A stretch of DNA of 39,678 nucleotides. Origin: Anthropogastromicrobium chipingensis_A. Lineage in GTDB: Bacteria > Bacillota > Clostridia > Lachnospirales > Lachnospiraceae. This document shows, piece after piece, positions 8,090 through 16,078 of the stretch. The stretch lies in assembly GCA_963605535.1 (NCBI GenBank), contig CAVCXB010000012.1, positions 1 through 39,678 on the forward strand. The letters are read 5' to 3'. Both the position numbers and the translations under genes were made by a program. How positions within the stretch are numbered: position 1 is the first letter of the stretch; each line of letters opens with the position of its first letter. The notes below the pieces were generated by a model that saw nothing but the letters and a program-made list of their open reading frames with translations, was not told the origin of the DNA and did not search any database.

Positions 8090-8131
8090 GGGTCTTTTAT
8101 TCCTTTCGTTTGCGAAACTTTTTATAGACCC
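8090..8131 (-). promoter_or_regulatory. Nested inverted repeats in the methyltransferase leader
   Basis: Read towards the gene, GGGTCT (8131-8126) pairs with AGACCC (8095-8090), the latter touching the ATG. Inside lies a second hairpin, TTTCG-CAAA-CGAAA (8117-8104). Given the -10 at 8137-8132, the transcript would begin within or next to the first arm, so the 5' end could fold back beside the start codon and enclose the ribosome binding site AAGGAA. The repeats could instead be operators for the HTH-bearing methyltransferase. Confidence 0.5.
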
Positions 8132-8160
8132 ATTCTATCATAAACGCCCAAATAATTCAA
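8132..8160 (-). promoter_or_regulatory. Promoter of the DNA methyltransferase gene
   Basis: On the minus strand TTGAAT (8160-8155) is separated by exactly 17 bases from TAGAAT (8137-8132). Both match the vegetative sigma consensus at five of six bases or close to it. It lies 43 bases before the start codon at 8089. Confidence 0.6.
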
Positions 8161-8283
8161 CCACTTTTCATCCATCCCCTCTCCTCAACCCTCTGAAAAT
8201 ATCCATCTTGTCCACTCGCAAACGTTATTTTCATTCCGTCCACTCAACCCCCAAATCTGCACAGTTGATATGTTCCCACATAG
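8161..8283. other. Short non-coding stretch at the island-rlmD junction
   Basis: No ORF of note or repeat is seen in these bases. The stretch is pyrimidine-rich on the plus strand and separates the methyltransferase promoter from the rlmD terminator. If the island integrated by recombination at the rlmD 3' end, this would be element-end sequence. Confidence 0.4.
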
Positions 8284-8334
8284 CAAAAATCCGAGCATCC
8301 GGGCAGTCTGTAAAGAACCGTCCGAACACTCGGA
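8284..8334 (-). terminator. Intrinsic terminator downstream of rlmD
   Basis: On the minus strand TCCGAGTGTTCGGACGG pairs, with some wobbles and one mismatch, with CTGCCCGGATGCTCGGA across an 11-base loop. The stem is followed by TTTTTG (8289-8284). It begins about 30 bases after the rlmD stop codon. Confidence 0.7.
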
Positions 8335-8365
8335 AATGCCTTGATTTCAAGCCTTTTCTTGCTAT

Positions 8366-9811
8366 TTACTTCTGTACCTTAGACAGCAACACAACCGTCT
8401 CCACATGCGCACTCCACGGGAACATATCAACTGGCTGTACTTTTTCGACACGATAGCGATACTCGCCGCATTTGTCATTACTTCCTTCGGCCTTATTGTC
8501 CTCACCGCACACCTTCTCGGTCAGATACTTCAAGTCTCTGGCGAGTGTTGCACTATCGCAGCTAACATACACGATGCGGTCTGGATGCATAGCGGTGATG
8601 GTGTCAAGAAGTGCACTGTCGCAGCCCTTTCGCGGCGGGTCTACAACGATGACATCGGCGTGGCGCTCTTCGTCACTATCACGTTTCGCATACCACTCTG
8701 GGAGTACTTCCTCTGCCTTTCCAACAAAAAATTCAGTATTATCAAGGCCATTTCGTTTCGCGTTTCCGCGCGCATCGTCAATGGCCGCTGGAATGATCTC
8801 GACGCCGTAAACCTTCTTTGCGCTGCGTGCCAAAAAGAGAGAAATCGTTCCGATACCGCAGTACAGATCCCACACGGTCTCTTTTCCGGTAAGACCAGCA
8901 AATTCGAGTGCCTTGCCGTAGAGGACTTCTGTCTGGGACGGATTGACCTGAAAGAAGCTTTGCGGGGAAATCTGGAAGGTGACTTCACCAATCTTATCTT
9001 CCAAGTAGCCCGGTCCGAATAAATTCACAACCTTTTCTCCGAGAATAACATTTGTCTTTTTCTTATTGATATTCAGGCAAATAGAAGTCATGCCCGAAAT
9101 GCGCTGCAAGCGCTCACAAAGTGCATCTGCATGTGGCAGATTGTCCGCATTGATGATGAGACAGACAAGAATCTGCCCAGTGTGAAAGCCCACACGAATC
9201 AATGCATGACGCACAATACCGGTGCCAGCCTCCTCGTCATACGGTGCGATGTGATACTCCTCCATGAATGACTTGATCTCTTTTATAATGGCCTGATTGA
9301 TCTCTGGCGCAATCAGGCAGTCCTCGCTGTCAATGATCGTATGCGTGCGTCCCGCATAGAACCCAGCACAGATACGACCTTTATCGAAACCAAACGGCAC
9401 CTGTGCCTTGTTGCGGTAGCGCCACGGCTCTTTCATGCCGAGCGTCATCGGCACCTCAATGTCCTTTAATCCACCGATTCGGCGCAAATTGTTTTCGACC
9501 TTGCGGCGCTTAAACTCCAACTGCTCGTCATAAGTCATGCACTGGAGTGTGCAGCCTCCGCACTGGCGCGCAACCGGGCATGGCGGCTTTACACGGTTTG
9601 GCGATGGCGTGATGATTTCCATCAGGCGTCCATAGCCATAATTCTTTTTGACCTTAATGACACGTACCTTTGCAACATCTCCAATTACCGTATCTTTGAT
9701 AAACAGAGGAAATCCATTCTCCTCGCCCTCGCTTATCTTGCCGATGCCTTCGCCTTCTACACTTAAATCTTCGATTGTTACAATGTAGTCCTGATTTTTC
9801 TTCACTTCCAT
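8366..9811 (-). CDS. rlmD: 23S rRNA (uracil-C5)-methyltransferase RlmD/RumA
   Basis: The enzyme transfers a methyl group from S-adenosylmethionine to C5 of a uracil in 23S rRNA. The 481 residues hold an N-terminal TRAM domain (1-65), a [4Fe-4S] cysteine set CPVARQCGGC (Cys78, Cys84, Cys87) with a later Cys in SEDCLIAP, the SAM site WDLYCGIGTISLFLA, the catalytic VVDPPRKGCD, the nucleophile in VYVSCDSATLARDL and the C-terminal PWSAHVETVVLLSK. Length and motifs are complete. Its start lies 22 bases after the YhaM-like gene on the same strand, so the two are probably co-transcribed. Its 3' end, encoding WSAHVETV, corresponds to the site used by rum-targeting integrative elements in streptococci. 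Confidence 0.93.
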   Translation of the reverse strand: MEVKKNQDYIVTIEDLSVEGEGIGKISEGEENGFPLFIKDTVIGDVAKVRVIKVKKNYGYGRLMEIITPSPNRVKPPCPVARQCGGCTLQCMTYDEQLEFKRRKVENNLRRIGGLKDIEVPMTLGMKEPWRYRNKAQVPFGFDKGRICAGFYAGRTHTIIDSEDCLIAPEINQAIIKEIKSFMEEYHIAPYDEEAGTGIVRHALIRVGFHTGQILVCLIINADNLPHADALCERLQRISGMTSICLNINKKKTNVILGEKVVNLFGPGYLEDKIGEVTFQISPQSFFQVNPSQTEVLYGKALEFAGLTGKETVWDLYCGIGTISLFLARSAKKVYGVEIIPAAIDDARGNAKRNGLDNTEFFVGKAEEVLPEWYAKRDSDEERHADVIVVDPPRKGCDSALLDTITAMHPDRIVYVSCDSATLARDLKYLTEKVCGEDNKAEGSNDKCGEYRYRVEKVQPVDMFPWSAHVETVVLLSKVQK

Positions 9812-9833
9812 ACGTCTCTAACTCCGGCCTCTC

Positions 9834-10772
9834 TTACTGTAATACGGTCTTCTTAATGTTGCTGTCCATCAGGCGGTTAAAGCCAAGCCACTCGCCCGGT
9901 GTTGCATTCTCGAGCTGTTCCTTCATGATCTCAAGCTTTGCATCGGCATTGTCTGCAAAATTCAGCGCAGCTGCCTCGATGATTGCTGGCTTTTTCGGAG
10001 AACCATACTCAAACTCGCCGTGATGTGCAAGGATGCAATGCTTTAACTCAGATGCGAGTGCAGGCGGGAAGCCCGGAATCTCGCGAATGTGACTTCCGAT
10101 CATCTCAACGCCTATTACGATATGACCAAGCAGCTGACCATCATCGGTGTAATCATTCTCTGGGAAATCGGACAGCTCCTTTACCTTTCCAATATCATGG
10201 AACATTGCTGCGGTCAACAGCAGATCACGGTTGATAATCGGGTATAAGGTACAGAAGAAATCACAAATCTTGGTGACAGACAGCGTATGCTCAAGAAGAC
10301 CGCCGATGAATCCATGATGTACGGACTTTGCAGCAGAGTGCTGACAGAAGTTCTTGGCAAATTCCTTATCATCAAAGAAGCTGACAAGAAGCGCGTGAAG
10401 ATGTGGCTCCTTTACCTTCTGAATATAACTCTGAAGTTCCTTGAACATCACAGCCGGATCCTTCTGGGAAACTGGGAAGTAATCCTTCTGGTCATACTCG
10501 CCCTCCTTTGCCTTGCGGATGCGACGGCAATTTAACTGTAAGCTTCCATTAAATAAGGTAACGTCGCCATCAATCTTGATAAAGTCAAGATTCTCAAAAT
10601 GCTCGATTGCACCAGACAGCTCCCATACCTTTCCGTCCAGCACGCCAGTCTTGTCCTGTAAGGTCAGGGAATAATAGGTCTTTCCTGCCTTTGTGGTGGC
10701 AATGGTCTTATTTTTACAGAAAAAAATCTGCGACAGGCGTTCTCCCTCGCGCAGCTCCTGAATATATTTCAT
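9834..10772 (-). CDS. YhaM-family 3'-5' exoribonuclease (OB fold plus HD domain)
   Basis: The N-terminal 100 residues form an OB-fold nucleic-acid binding domain (YYSLTLQDKTGVLDGKVW, then FIKIDGDVTLFNGSLQL). The rest is an HD metal-dependent phosphohydrolase domain with HHGFIGGLLEHTLSV, the HD signature AAMFHDIGKVKEL and CILAHHGEFEYGSPK. This order and length (312 residues) match YhaM/CBF1 proteins, which trim RNA 3' ends and also act on DNA. The last residues NRLMDSNIKKT are typical. It precedes rlmD on the same strand. The AT-rich region upstream, with TTTACA and TATCTT hexamers 17 bases apart near 10825-10855, probably carries the promoter. Confidence 0.9.
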   Translation of the reverse strand: MKYIQELREGERLSQIFFCKNKTIATTKAGKTYYSLTLQDKTGVLDGKVWELSGAIEHFENLDFIKIDGDVTLFNGSLQLNCRRIRKAKEGEYDQKDYFPVSQKDPAVMFKELQSYIQKVKEPHLHALLVSFFDDKEFAKNFCQHSAAKSVHHGFIGGLLEHTLSVTKICDFFCTLYPIINRDLLLTAAMFHDIGKVKELSDFPENDYTDDGQLLGHIVIGVEMIGSHIREIPGFPPALASELKHCILAHHGEFEYGSPKKPAIIEAAALNFADNADAKLEIMKEQLENATPGEWLGFNRLMDSNIKKTVLQ

Positions 10773-11152
10773 CTCTTTCTACCTCTCACTCTTTTAGTTA
10801 TTCATTCTATATCTATAATATAAGATATATATAAGATACTATGCTGTAAATAGATACCTAGGAAAAGGAAAATCTTTCCCTTTTACCTTATTATAAACAA
10901 CTTCGCAACGCTTGTAAATGCTTTTTCTGGCGCAAACTTTTTTTAAAAATAATAAATGTGTGGTTTTTCTTTTTCGCATGTAGTATACTAGGATTGCCTG
11001 TATGGCAGGATCAGCGAATTTTTCTTATTTTTATAATAGTTTTATCGCAACGATTAAACTATTACAATCTATTTGCATTACCCATTTGCATTACCTATTT
11101 GCATTATTTGTATTTTACCATTTTTATTACGTTATTAAGGGGATTTATTTTT
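10773..11152. promoter_or_regulatory. AT-rich divergent promoter region between yhaM-like gene and mutS2
   Basis: This 380-base stretch holds no gene I can support. It serves two divergent genes. On the left are AT-rich sequences suited to the minus-strand promoter. On the right are -10-like hexamers TATACT (10984-10989) and TATAAT (11033-11038) for mutS2. An imperfect inverted repeat of AAAAGG and CCCTTTT type lies around 10862-10888, and three tandem 13-base repeats at 11071-11109. Confidence 0.45.
11071..11109 (+). repeat. Three tandem 13-base repeats in the mutS2 leader
   Basis: ATTTGCATTACCC, ATTTGCATTACCT and ATTTGCATTATTT follow each other without gaps, ending 43 bases before the mutS2 start codon. 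The first two differ at only one base. They may be binding sites or simple slippage products. Confidence 0.8.
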
Positions 11153-13549
11153 ATGAATCAAAAAGCATTAACAACACTTGAATATACAAAAATTATTGCC
11201 CAGCTCGAGGAGTACGCTTCTACTTCTATGGGCAAAAAGAAATGCCGCGAACTGGTTCCGATGGATAACCTACAGGACATCAAGACCGCGCAGGCACAAA
11301 CAAGCGATGCACTGGCGCGCGTCCTTCGAAAGGGAAGCATCTCTTTTTCCGGCGCGAAGGATATCCGCGACTCGCTTCTTCGCCTGAAGGTTGGCTCATC
11401 TTTGAGCATCGTTGAGCTTTTAAATGTGAGTGCGCTGCTTCGCGTGGCACTTCGCGCAAGTGACTATGGAAAGCGCGATCATGAGCCGGGCGAAGAGGAC
11501 GATGCACTCGACGCCATGTTTCGCGAACTGGCACCTGTCGTATCTCTTGCAAAGGAGATTGACCGCTGCATTCTCTCCGAGGAGGAAATCGCCGATGACG
11601 CGAGCAATGGTCTTCGCTCGGTGCGCCGCGCAATGAAGACGACCGCTGAGAAGATTCGTACTCAGTTAAATAACCTCGTGGTCAACTCCCGCACGTATCT
11701 TCAGGACGGCGTTATCACGATGCGAAACGGCCGCTACTGTGTACCAGTCAAGGCGGAGCATAAGTCCAATGTGCCAGGTATGGTGCATGACCAGAGTTCG
11801 AGCGGTTCCACAATCTTTGTTGAGCCACTAAGCGTCGTGAAGCTGAACAATGAACTGCGCGAGTTGGAGATTCGTGAGCAGAAGGAAATCGAGGCAATTC
11901 TTGCCGATCTGAGCAATCAGACCGGCGCACACTTAGATGAACTGACACTTGATTTGAAACTGATCCGCGAGTTGGACTTTATCTTTGCAAAGGCTGCACT
12001 CTCCCGCCACTACCGCGGCTGTGAGCCACGATTAAACAAAGATGGCATCATCCGCCTGAAAAGCGCACGCCACCCGCTGCTTGATTCGCACCGCGTTGTG
12101 CCGATCACGCTGACGCTTGGCGAGAGCTTTGATCTGTTAATCGTAACCGGACCGAACACCGGTGGTAAGACGGTCTCGTTAAAGACGGTCGGACTGTTGA
12201 CACTGATGGGTCTTGCCGGACTGCACGTTCCGGCTGCCGAGGGTACAACGCTCAGTGTCTTTACGGAAGTTTACGCTGACATCGGTGATGAGCAGAGCAT
12301 TGAGCAAAATTTGAGTACATTCTCCTCCCACATGACAAATACGGTTCAGTTTTTGGAAAAAGCGGATAAAGATTCGCTTGTGCTGTTCGATGAGCTCGGT
12401 GCCGGTACCGACCCGGTTGAGGGTGCAGCGCTGGCGATGGCAATTTTATCTTTCCTTCATAACATGAAGGTGCGCACGATGGCGACGACTCATTACAGCG
12501 AATTAAAGCTGTTCGCACTCTCCACTCCGGGCGTAGAAAATGCCAGCTGCGAATTTGATGTGGAGACGCTTCGTCCGACTTACCGTTTGCTGGTCGGCAT
12601 TCCAGGAAAGAGCAATGCGTTTGCGATTTCCAGAAAGCTTGGTCTTCCGGAATTTATCATTGAAGATGCAAAGCAGCACATCGACAGTCAGGATGAGAGC
12701 TTTGAGGATGTCATCTCCAACTTAGAGGCCTCCCGTGTCCAGATGGAAAAGGATCAGGCACAGATTGCAGCCTACAAGGCAGAGATGGAATCCCTTCGCA
12801 AGCAGCTTGAGCAGCAAAAGGAGAAGCTCGAGCAGCAAAAATCAAAGATCTTACAGGATGCAAACGAGAAGGCCCGCAAGGTACTTCAGGATGCGAAAGA
12901 CTATGCCGATGAGACAATCCGAATCATCAATAAGAAAACCGATGGCGGTGAGGTGAGCCGTCTTCTTGAGGAGGAGCGCACCAAGCTTCGCACAAAGCTT
13001 GACAAGACCGCAGCCAAGGCACAGATTAAGCAGCCAAAGGTCGCTCCGTCCAAGAAGCCAGATGCCAAGAAGTTAAAGCTCGGCGATGCCGTCAAGGTAC
13101 TTTCCTTGAATCTGCGCGGTATTGTAAGCTCCCTGCCAAACGCACGAGGCGATCTGTATGTCCAGATGGGTATCCTTCGCTCTCAGGTCAACATCAATGA
13201 CCTTGAGCTGATCGACGAGCAGACAATCTCCGGTGACGGCGTTCCTACCATGCACAAGGCAAAGGGAAATGGCAGCGGAAAGATTCGCATGTCCAAGTCT
13301 GCTACAGTTTCTCCTGAGATCAATCTGATCGGAAAGACGGTTGACGAGGCGATCCCAGAGCTTGACAAATATCTGGATGATGCGTATCTGGCACATTTGG
13401 AAAAGGTCCGTGTGGTACACGGCCGAGGCACCGGCGCTTTGCGAAATGGCGTTCACCAGCACTTAAGGAAACTTAAATATGTAAAGTCCTTCCATTTAGG
13501 GGAATTTGGTGAGGGCGACAGTGGTGTTACCATTGTTACATTCAAATAA
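11153..13549 (+). CDS. mutS2: Endonuclease MutS2
   Basis: MutS2 is a MutS-like ATPase lacking the mismatch-recognition domain; family members suppress recombination and rescue collided ribosomes. The 798 residues show the MutS core (1-320), Walker A GPNTGGKTV (333-341), Walker B SLVLFDELGAGTDP (408-421), the ATPase motif ATTHYSELK, a long Gln/Glu/Lys coiled coil (about 560-640), a KOW-like stretch and a C-terminal Smr nuclease domain with INLIGKTVDEA and VVHGRGTGAL. The ATG at 11153 is supported by AAGGGG at 11137-11142 and the family's usual length; the longer open frame from 10958 is an AT-rich leader. A response regulator follows after 27 bases and is probably co-transcribed. Confidence 0.95.
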   Translation: MNQKALTTLEYTKIIAQLEEYASTSMGKKKCRELVPMDNLQDIKTAQAQTSDALARVLRKGSISFSGAKDIRDSLLRLKVGSSLSIVELLNVSALLRVALRASDYGKRDHEPGEEDDALDAMFRELAPVVSLAKEIDRCILSEEEIADDASNGLRSVRRAMKTTAEKIRTQLNNLVVNSRTYLQDGVITMRNGRYCVPVKAEHKSNVPGMVHDQSSSGSTIFVEPLSVVKLNNELRELEIREQKEIEAILADLSNQTGAHLDELTLDLKLIRELDFIFAKAALSRHYRGCEPRLNKDGIIRLKSARHPLLDSHRVVPITLTLGESFDLLIVTGPNTGGKTVSLKTVGLLTLMGLAGLHVPAAEGTTLSVFTEVYADIGDEQSIEQNLSTFSSHMTNTVQFLEKADKDSLVLFDELGAGTDPVEGAALAMAILSFLHNMKVRTMATTHYSELKLFALSTPGVENASCEFDVETLRPTYRLLVGIPGKSNAFAISRKLGLPEFIIEDAKQHIDSQDESFEDVISNLEASRVQMEKDQAQIAAYKAEMESLRKQLEQQKEKLEQQKSKILQDANEKARKVLQDAKDYADETIRIINKKTDGGEVSRLLEEERTKLRTKLDKTAAKAQIKQPKVAPSKKPDAKKLKLGDAVKVLSLNLRGIVSSLPNARGDLYVQMGILRSQVNINDLELIDEQTISGDGVPTMHKAKGNGSGKIRMSKSATVSPEINLIGKTVDEAIPELDKYLDDAYLAHLEKVRVVHGRGTGALRNGVHQHLRKLKYVKSFHLGEFGEGDSGVTIVTFK

Positions 13550-13576
13550 TAGAAAAAGAGAGGGGAATAAATAATT

Positions 13577-14338
13577 ATGATCAATCAGGAAGTAGACATT
13601 ATTCGTGTATTAATTGTAAGTCAGGATGCGGAGATGATTCAAAAACTCATCTCTTGTCTGAATGAAAATGCATATGAAACGGTGACGGCTGCAACCCGCA
13701 CCGATGCGCGCAAAAATTTGTTGTCCTTCCAGCCGCATATCATGCTGCTGGATCGTCAGATTACGTCGCTTAACAGTCTGGATCTGTGCCGCGAGTTTCA
13801 CAATGCCTGCAACATACCGATCATAATGTTGTCTAATGACGGCAACATCGTCGATACGGTACTCTCGCTTGAGATTGGATGCGACGATTTTATGAAAAAA
13901 GATTTTGATTCACGTGAGCTGATTGCCCGTATCCGTGCAGTCGTGCGCCGCACGCATTCCAACATACCAGACTTCTCCGCATTGTCCGGCAGACCGTCCA
14001 CATCGGCGAATGATTCTGCGGCAAAATGCATCACGTTTCCAGGACTTGTCATTAACCTGACCAACTACTCGGTGAGCTATCGCGGTACGACGATTGAGAT
14101 GCCTCCGCGCGAACTGGAGTTACTGTATTTTCTTGCTTCCTCGCCAAACCAGGTTTTCACCAGAGAGCAGCTGCTCGACCATGTATGGGGCTATGAGTAC
14201 GTGGGCGACACCCGCACAGTTGACGTTCACATCAAACGACTAAGAGCAAAGCTTCCAGGAAAAAACAGCTGGTCCATCGCTACCGTGTGGGGCGTAGGAT
14301 ATAAATTTCAGACGAAACCATCTAAGAGTGATGAATAA
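13577..14338 (+). CDS. OmpR/PhoB-family response regulator with atypical receiver
   Basis: The N-terminal receiver (RVLIVSQDAEM, then PHIMLLDRQITS, then CDDFMKKDF) is followed by a winged helix of the OmpR/PhoB type (MPPRELELLYFLASSPNQVF, EQLLDHVWGYEY, DVHIKRLRAKL, TVWGVGYKF). The acidic pocket has SQDAE where most have EDD, and the invariant Lys is followed by Lys-Asp and not Pro-Phe, so the phosphorylation chemistry may be altered. A candidate phospho-acceptor remains in LLDRQ. GAGGGG at 13561-13566 is the ribosome binding site. No sensor kinase is adjacent; the gene follows mutS2. Its stop codon overlaps the first bases of the palindrome at 14337. Confidence 0.85.
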   Translation: MINQEVDIIRVLIVSQDAEMIQKLISCLNENAYETVTAATRTDARKNLLSFQPHIMLLDRQITSLNSLDLCREFHNACNIPIIMLSNDGNIVDTVLSLEIGCDDFMKKDFDSRELIARIRAVVRRTHSNIPDFSALSGRPSTSANDSAAKCITFPGLVINLTNYSVSYRGTTIEMPPRELELLYFLASSPNQVFTREQLLDHVWGYEYVGDTRTVDVHIKRLRAKLPGKNSWSIATVWGVGYKFQTKPSKSDE

Positions 14339-14397
14339 GCCATCGGGGACGGGGAAAGTGGCACTAAAGTGCCGCATTTCCCCGTCCCCGATGGCTT
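14337..14397. terminator. Long perfect palindrome, REP-like two-way terminator (copy 1)
   Basis: The arms 14337-14357 and 14377-14397 are perfect reverse complements over 21 bases and contain GGGGACGGGGAAA. Between them GGCACT-AA-AGTGCC forms an inner stem. The element overlaps the response regulator stop codon and ends 30 bases before the trmL stop, so it lies exactly between convergent genes. A similar element lies at 21088-21150. Confidence 0.8.
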
Positions 14398-14417
14398 CCC
14401 GTCCCCAGTGGCTTCCC
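14384..14417. repeat. Tandem partial duplication of the palindrome arm
   Basis: GTCCCCGATGGCTTCCC (14384-14400) is followed directly by GTCCCCAGTGGCTTCCC (14401-14417), then CGATGG. The second unit carries AGTGG, the version found in the other dispersed copy near 21091. This suggests repeated insertion or conversion of related elements at this place. Confidence 0.7.
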
Positions 14418-14426
14418 CGATGGATT

Positions 14427-14936
14427 TCAATCATTTGGATGATTCCAGTGCAGGCGATGAAGCTCACCGCTTAACTGCATGCTGGCAAAATTGTTTTGGC
14501 GAAGTGCCTCGTACAATACGATGGCAACAGAGTTGGACAGATTTAAGGAACGAATCTGCGGATTCATTGGAATGCGGAAGCACTGATCCTCGTAGTCAAG
14601 AAGAATCTCCTCCGGAATTCCGGCGCTCTCTTTTCCAAACATCAGATACGCATCTTCATCATAATGGGCATCACTGTATACGTGATGTCCTTTTGTTGTT
14701 GCCAGATACAGTTTTTTTGATGCGTCCGGATTTTTCTCAAGAAAGTCGTTAAAATTCTCATAGACACGCACATCAAGATGCTGCCAATAATCCAGTCCGG
14801 CTCGCTTAAGCGCCTTCTCATCAAGTGAAAAGCCAAGCGGCTTGATCAAGTGGAGAGTCGTTCCTGTTGCAACGCAGGTTCTTCCAATATTTCCAGTGTT
14901 TGCCGGGATCTCCGGCTCCAGTAATACTACATTCAT
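14427..14936 (-). CDS. trmL: tRNA (cytidine(34)-2'-O)-methyltransferase TrmL
   Basis: A SPOUT-class methyltransferase that adds a 2'-O-methyl group at the wobble base of certain leucine tRNAs. The 169 residues show the whole family pattern: MNVVLLEPEIPANTGNIGRT at the N-terminus, LIKPLGFSLDEKALKRAGLDYW, the SAM-binding LMFGKESAGIPEE and IPMNPQIRSLNLSNSVAIV, which forms the trefoil knot. Length is normal for the small TrmL group. Upstream is a 130-base pyrimidine-rich stretch that separates it from the PurM-like gene on the same strand. The palindrome after its stop codon should end transcription. Confidence 0.93.
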   Translation of the reverse strand: MNVVLLEPEIPANTGNIGRTCVATGTTLHLIKPLGFSLDEKALKRAGLDYWQHLDVRVYENFNDFLEKNPDASKKLYLATTKGHHVYSDAHYDEDAYLMFGKESAGIPEEILLDYEDQCFRIPMNPQIRSLNLSNSVAIVLYEALRQNNFASMQLSGELHRLHWNHPND

Positions 14937-15068
14937 GTCTGTTTTCTGCCTTTCTGTCTGCCTTTTGTTTCTCTGTATTTGTTTTTCTCTATTGCTTTAC
15001 AACTTTTTTGTTTCTTAGTCTTTCCTTTTTCGTTGCTCTCTTCGCTGCACGTTTTGGCATCTCTTGCT

Positions 15069-16052
15069 TTACAGTCTCAGCTCGAGTCCGCTTCGCTTTA
15101 ACTCATCCTGTGCTGGCTTGTCCAGATAACGAACCTCATCATCTCTGCGAATGATGCGTGCGTGTTCATTTGTGATCTGTCCGATGATACAGCAAGGAGT
15201 TTCTGCCTGCGCTAGCGCTGCGCATACCTTTTCTGGCTGTGTGGATGCGATCAGGCAAGCGCCGTCTCCCATCAGCTGATATGGATTGATGCCGTAGAAC
15301 TCGCTGATCTCAACAGACTCCTGACGAATCGGAATCTTTCGCATGTCAATATCCAAACCGCTCCCTACACCATCTGCAAAATTCCAAAGCGCAGCCATCA
15401 CACCGCCCTCCTGCACCGGATAGATGCACGAATCAATCCCTTCTAATGCTTCCTTTACCGGACCCAGACTAAGATGTGTCAGAAATGTTTGTGCCTGACG
15501 GATAAAGCCCTGTGTGTACTGCTTTGTCAGCGTTTTTTCACCAGCCGCTGCCAAAAGACCAATACCAGCCAGTCCAGCGTGACCTGCCATGCACAATGTG
15601 CTGCCTGCCAGATCTGTACTCTGCACATCGTTTGCTTTCACACTGCCAACTGCGGATATCGTGACGATTCCGCGCTGTACAAAGCTACTGACCGTTGCCG
15701 TGACAGCTCCAAGCTGTATATGTTCCTGCTGGCACAGCGCTGCTAAATGTGACGTCAGCTCTGCCATAAGCGGTTCCTCGCTCTCCTCATGCCATACAAA
15801 AGAAGCATTTACAAGCTTGGGCGTTCCATGCTGTGCAGCAATTGTGTTGCATGCCCGATAAAAGGCAATCGTTACTTCTTCTTTTTTCTGAACCGCCATC
15901 ACAGCAGAGGAGGCGATCACATTCTCTCTCTCCTGATAAATCACAGCACTGTCATAATTTTGTGCAAAGCCCTCTGCCAGCTTCTGGATCTTTTGAATCG
16001 GCCTTCTGATACTTCTTTGCTGTGCATTGTACGAATATCTTCCTGTTCGCAT
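15069..16052 (-). CDS. AIR synthase (PurM)-like protein
   Basis: The 327 residues resemble the PurM/HypE/ThiL superfamily of ATP-binding enzymes. The C-terminal half is clearest: AGHAGLAGIGLLAAAGE, LHPVQEGGV-type sequence in IYPVQEGGVMAALWNFADG, and INPYQLMGDGACLIAST, the usual closing Gly-rich segment. The N-terminal half (SSAVMAVQKKEEVTIAFYRA) lacks the usual clear metal-binding motif. Some relatives in Clostridia are annotated as hydrogenase maturation factors, but no Hyp genes are adjacent, so substrate and pathway are unknown. It starts 27 bases after the VanW gene on the same strand and may belong to that transcript. Confidence 0.7.
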   Translation of the reverse strand: MRTGRYSYNAQQRSIRRPIQKIQKLAEGFAQNYDSAVIYQERENVIASSAVMAVQKKEEVTIAFYRACNTIAAQHGTPKLVNASFVWHEESEEPLMAELTSHLAALCQQEHIQLGAVTATVSSFVQRGIVTISAVGSVKANDVQSTDLAGSTLCMAGHAGLAGIGLLAAAGEKTLTKQYTQGFIRQAQTFLTHLSLGPVKEALEGIDSCIYPVQEGGVMAALWNFADGVGSGLDIDMRKIPIRQESVEISEFYGINPYQLMGDGACLIASTQPEKVCAALAQAETPCCIIGQITNEHARIIRRDDEVRYLDKPAQDELKRSGLELRL

Positions 16053-16078
16053 ACGTTTCCTGTTCGCCTTTCCTCATA

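Noticed and set aside
8405..9022. Plus-strand ORF of 205 codons opposite rlmD
   Set aside because: rlmD motifs on the other strand are complete, so this is a shadow frame.
11071..11109. Possible CRISPR-like array
   Set aside because: The 13-base units are directly adjacent without spacers and there are only three; no cas genes are present.
10958..11152. Upstream extension of the mutS2 frame (65 codons)
   Set aside because: It is AT-rich, Phe/Tyr/Leu-rich and contains tandem repeats; the start at 11153 has the ribosome binding site and family length.
14369..14752. Plus-strand ORF covering the palindrome and opposite trmL
   Set aside because: Most of it is antisense to trmL, and it starts inside the palindrome.
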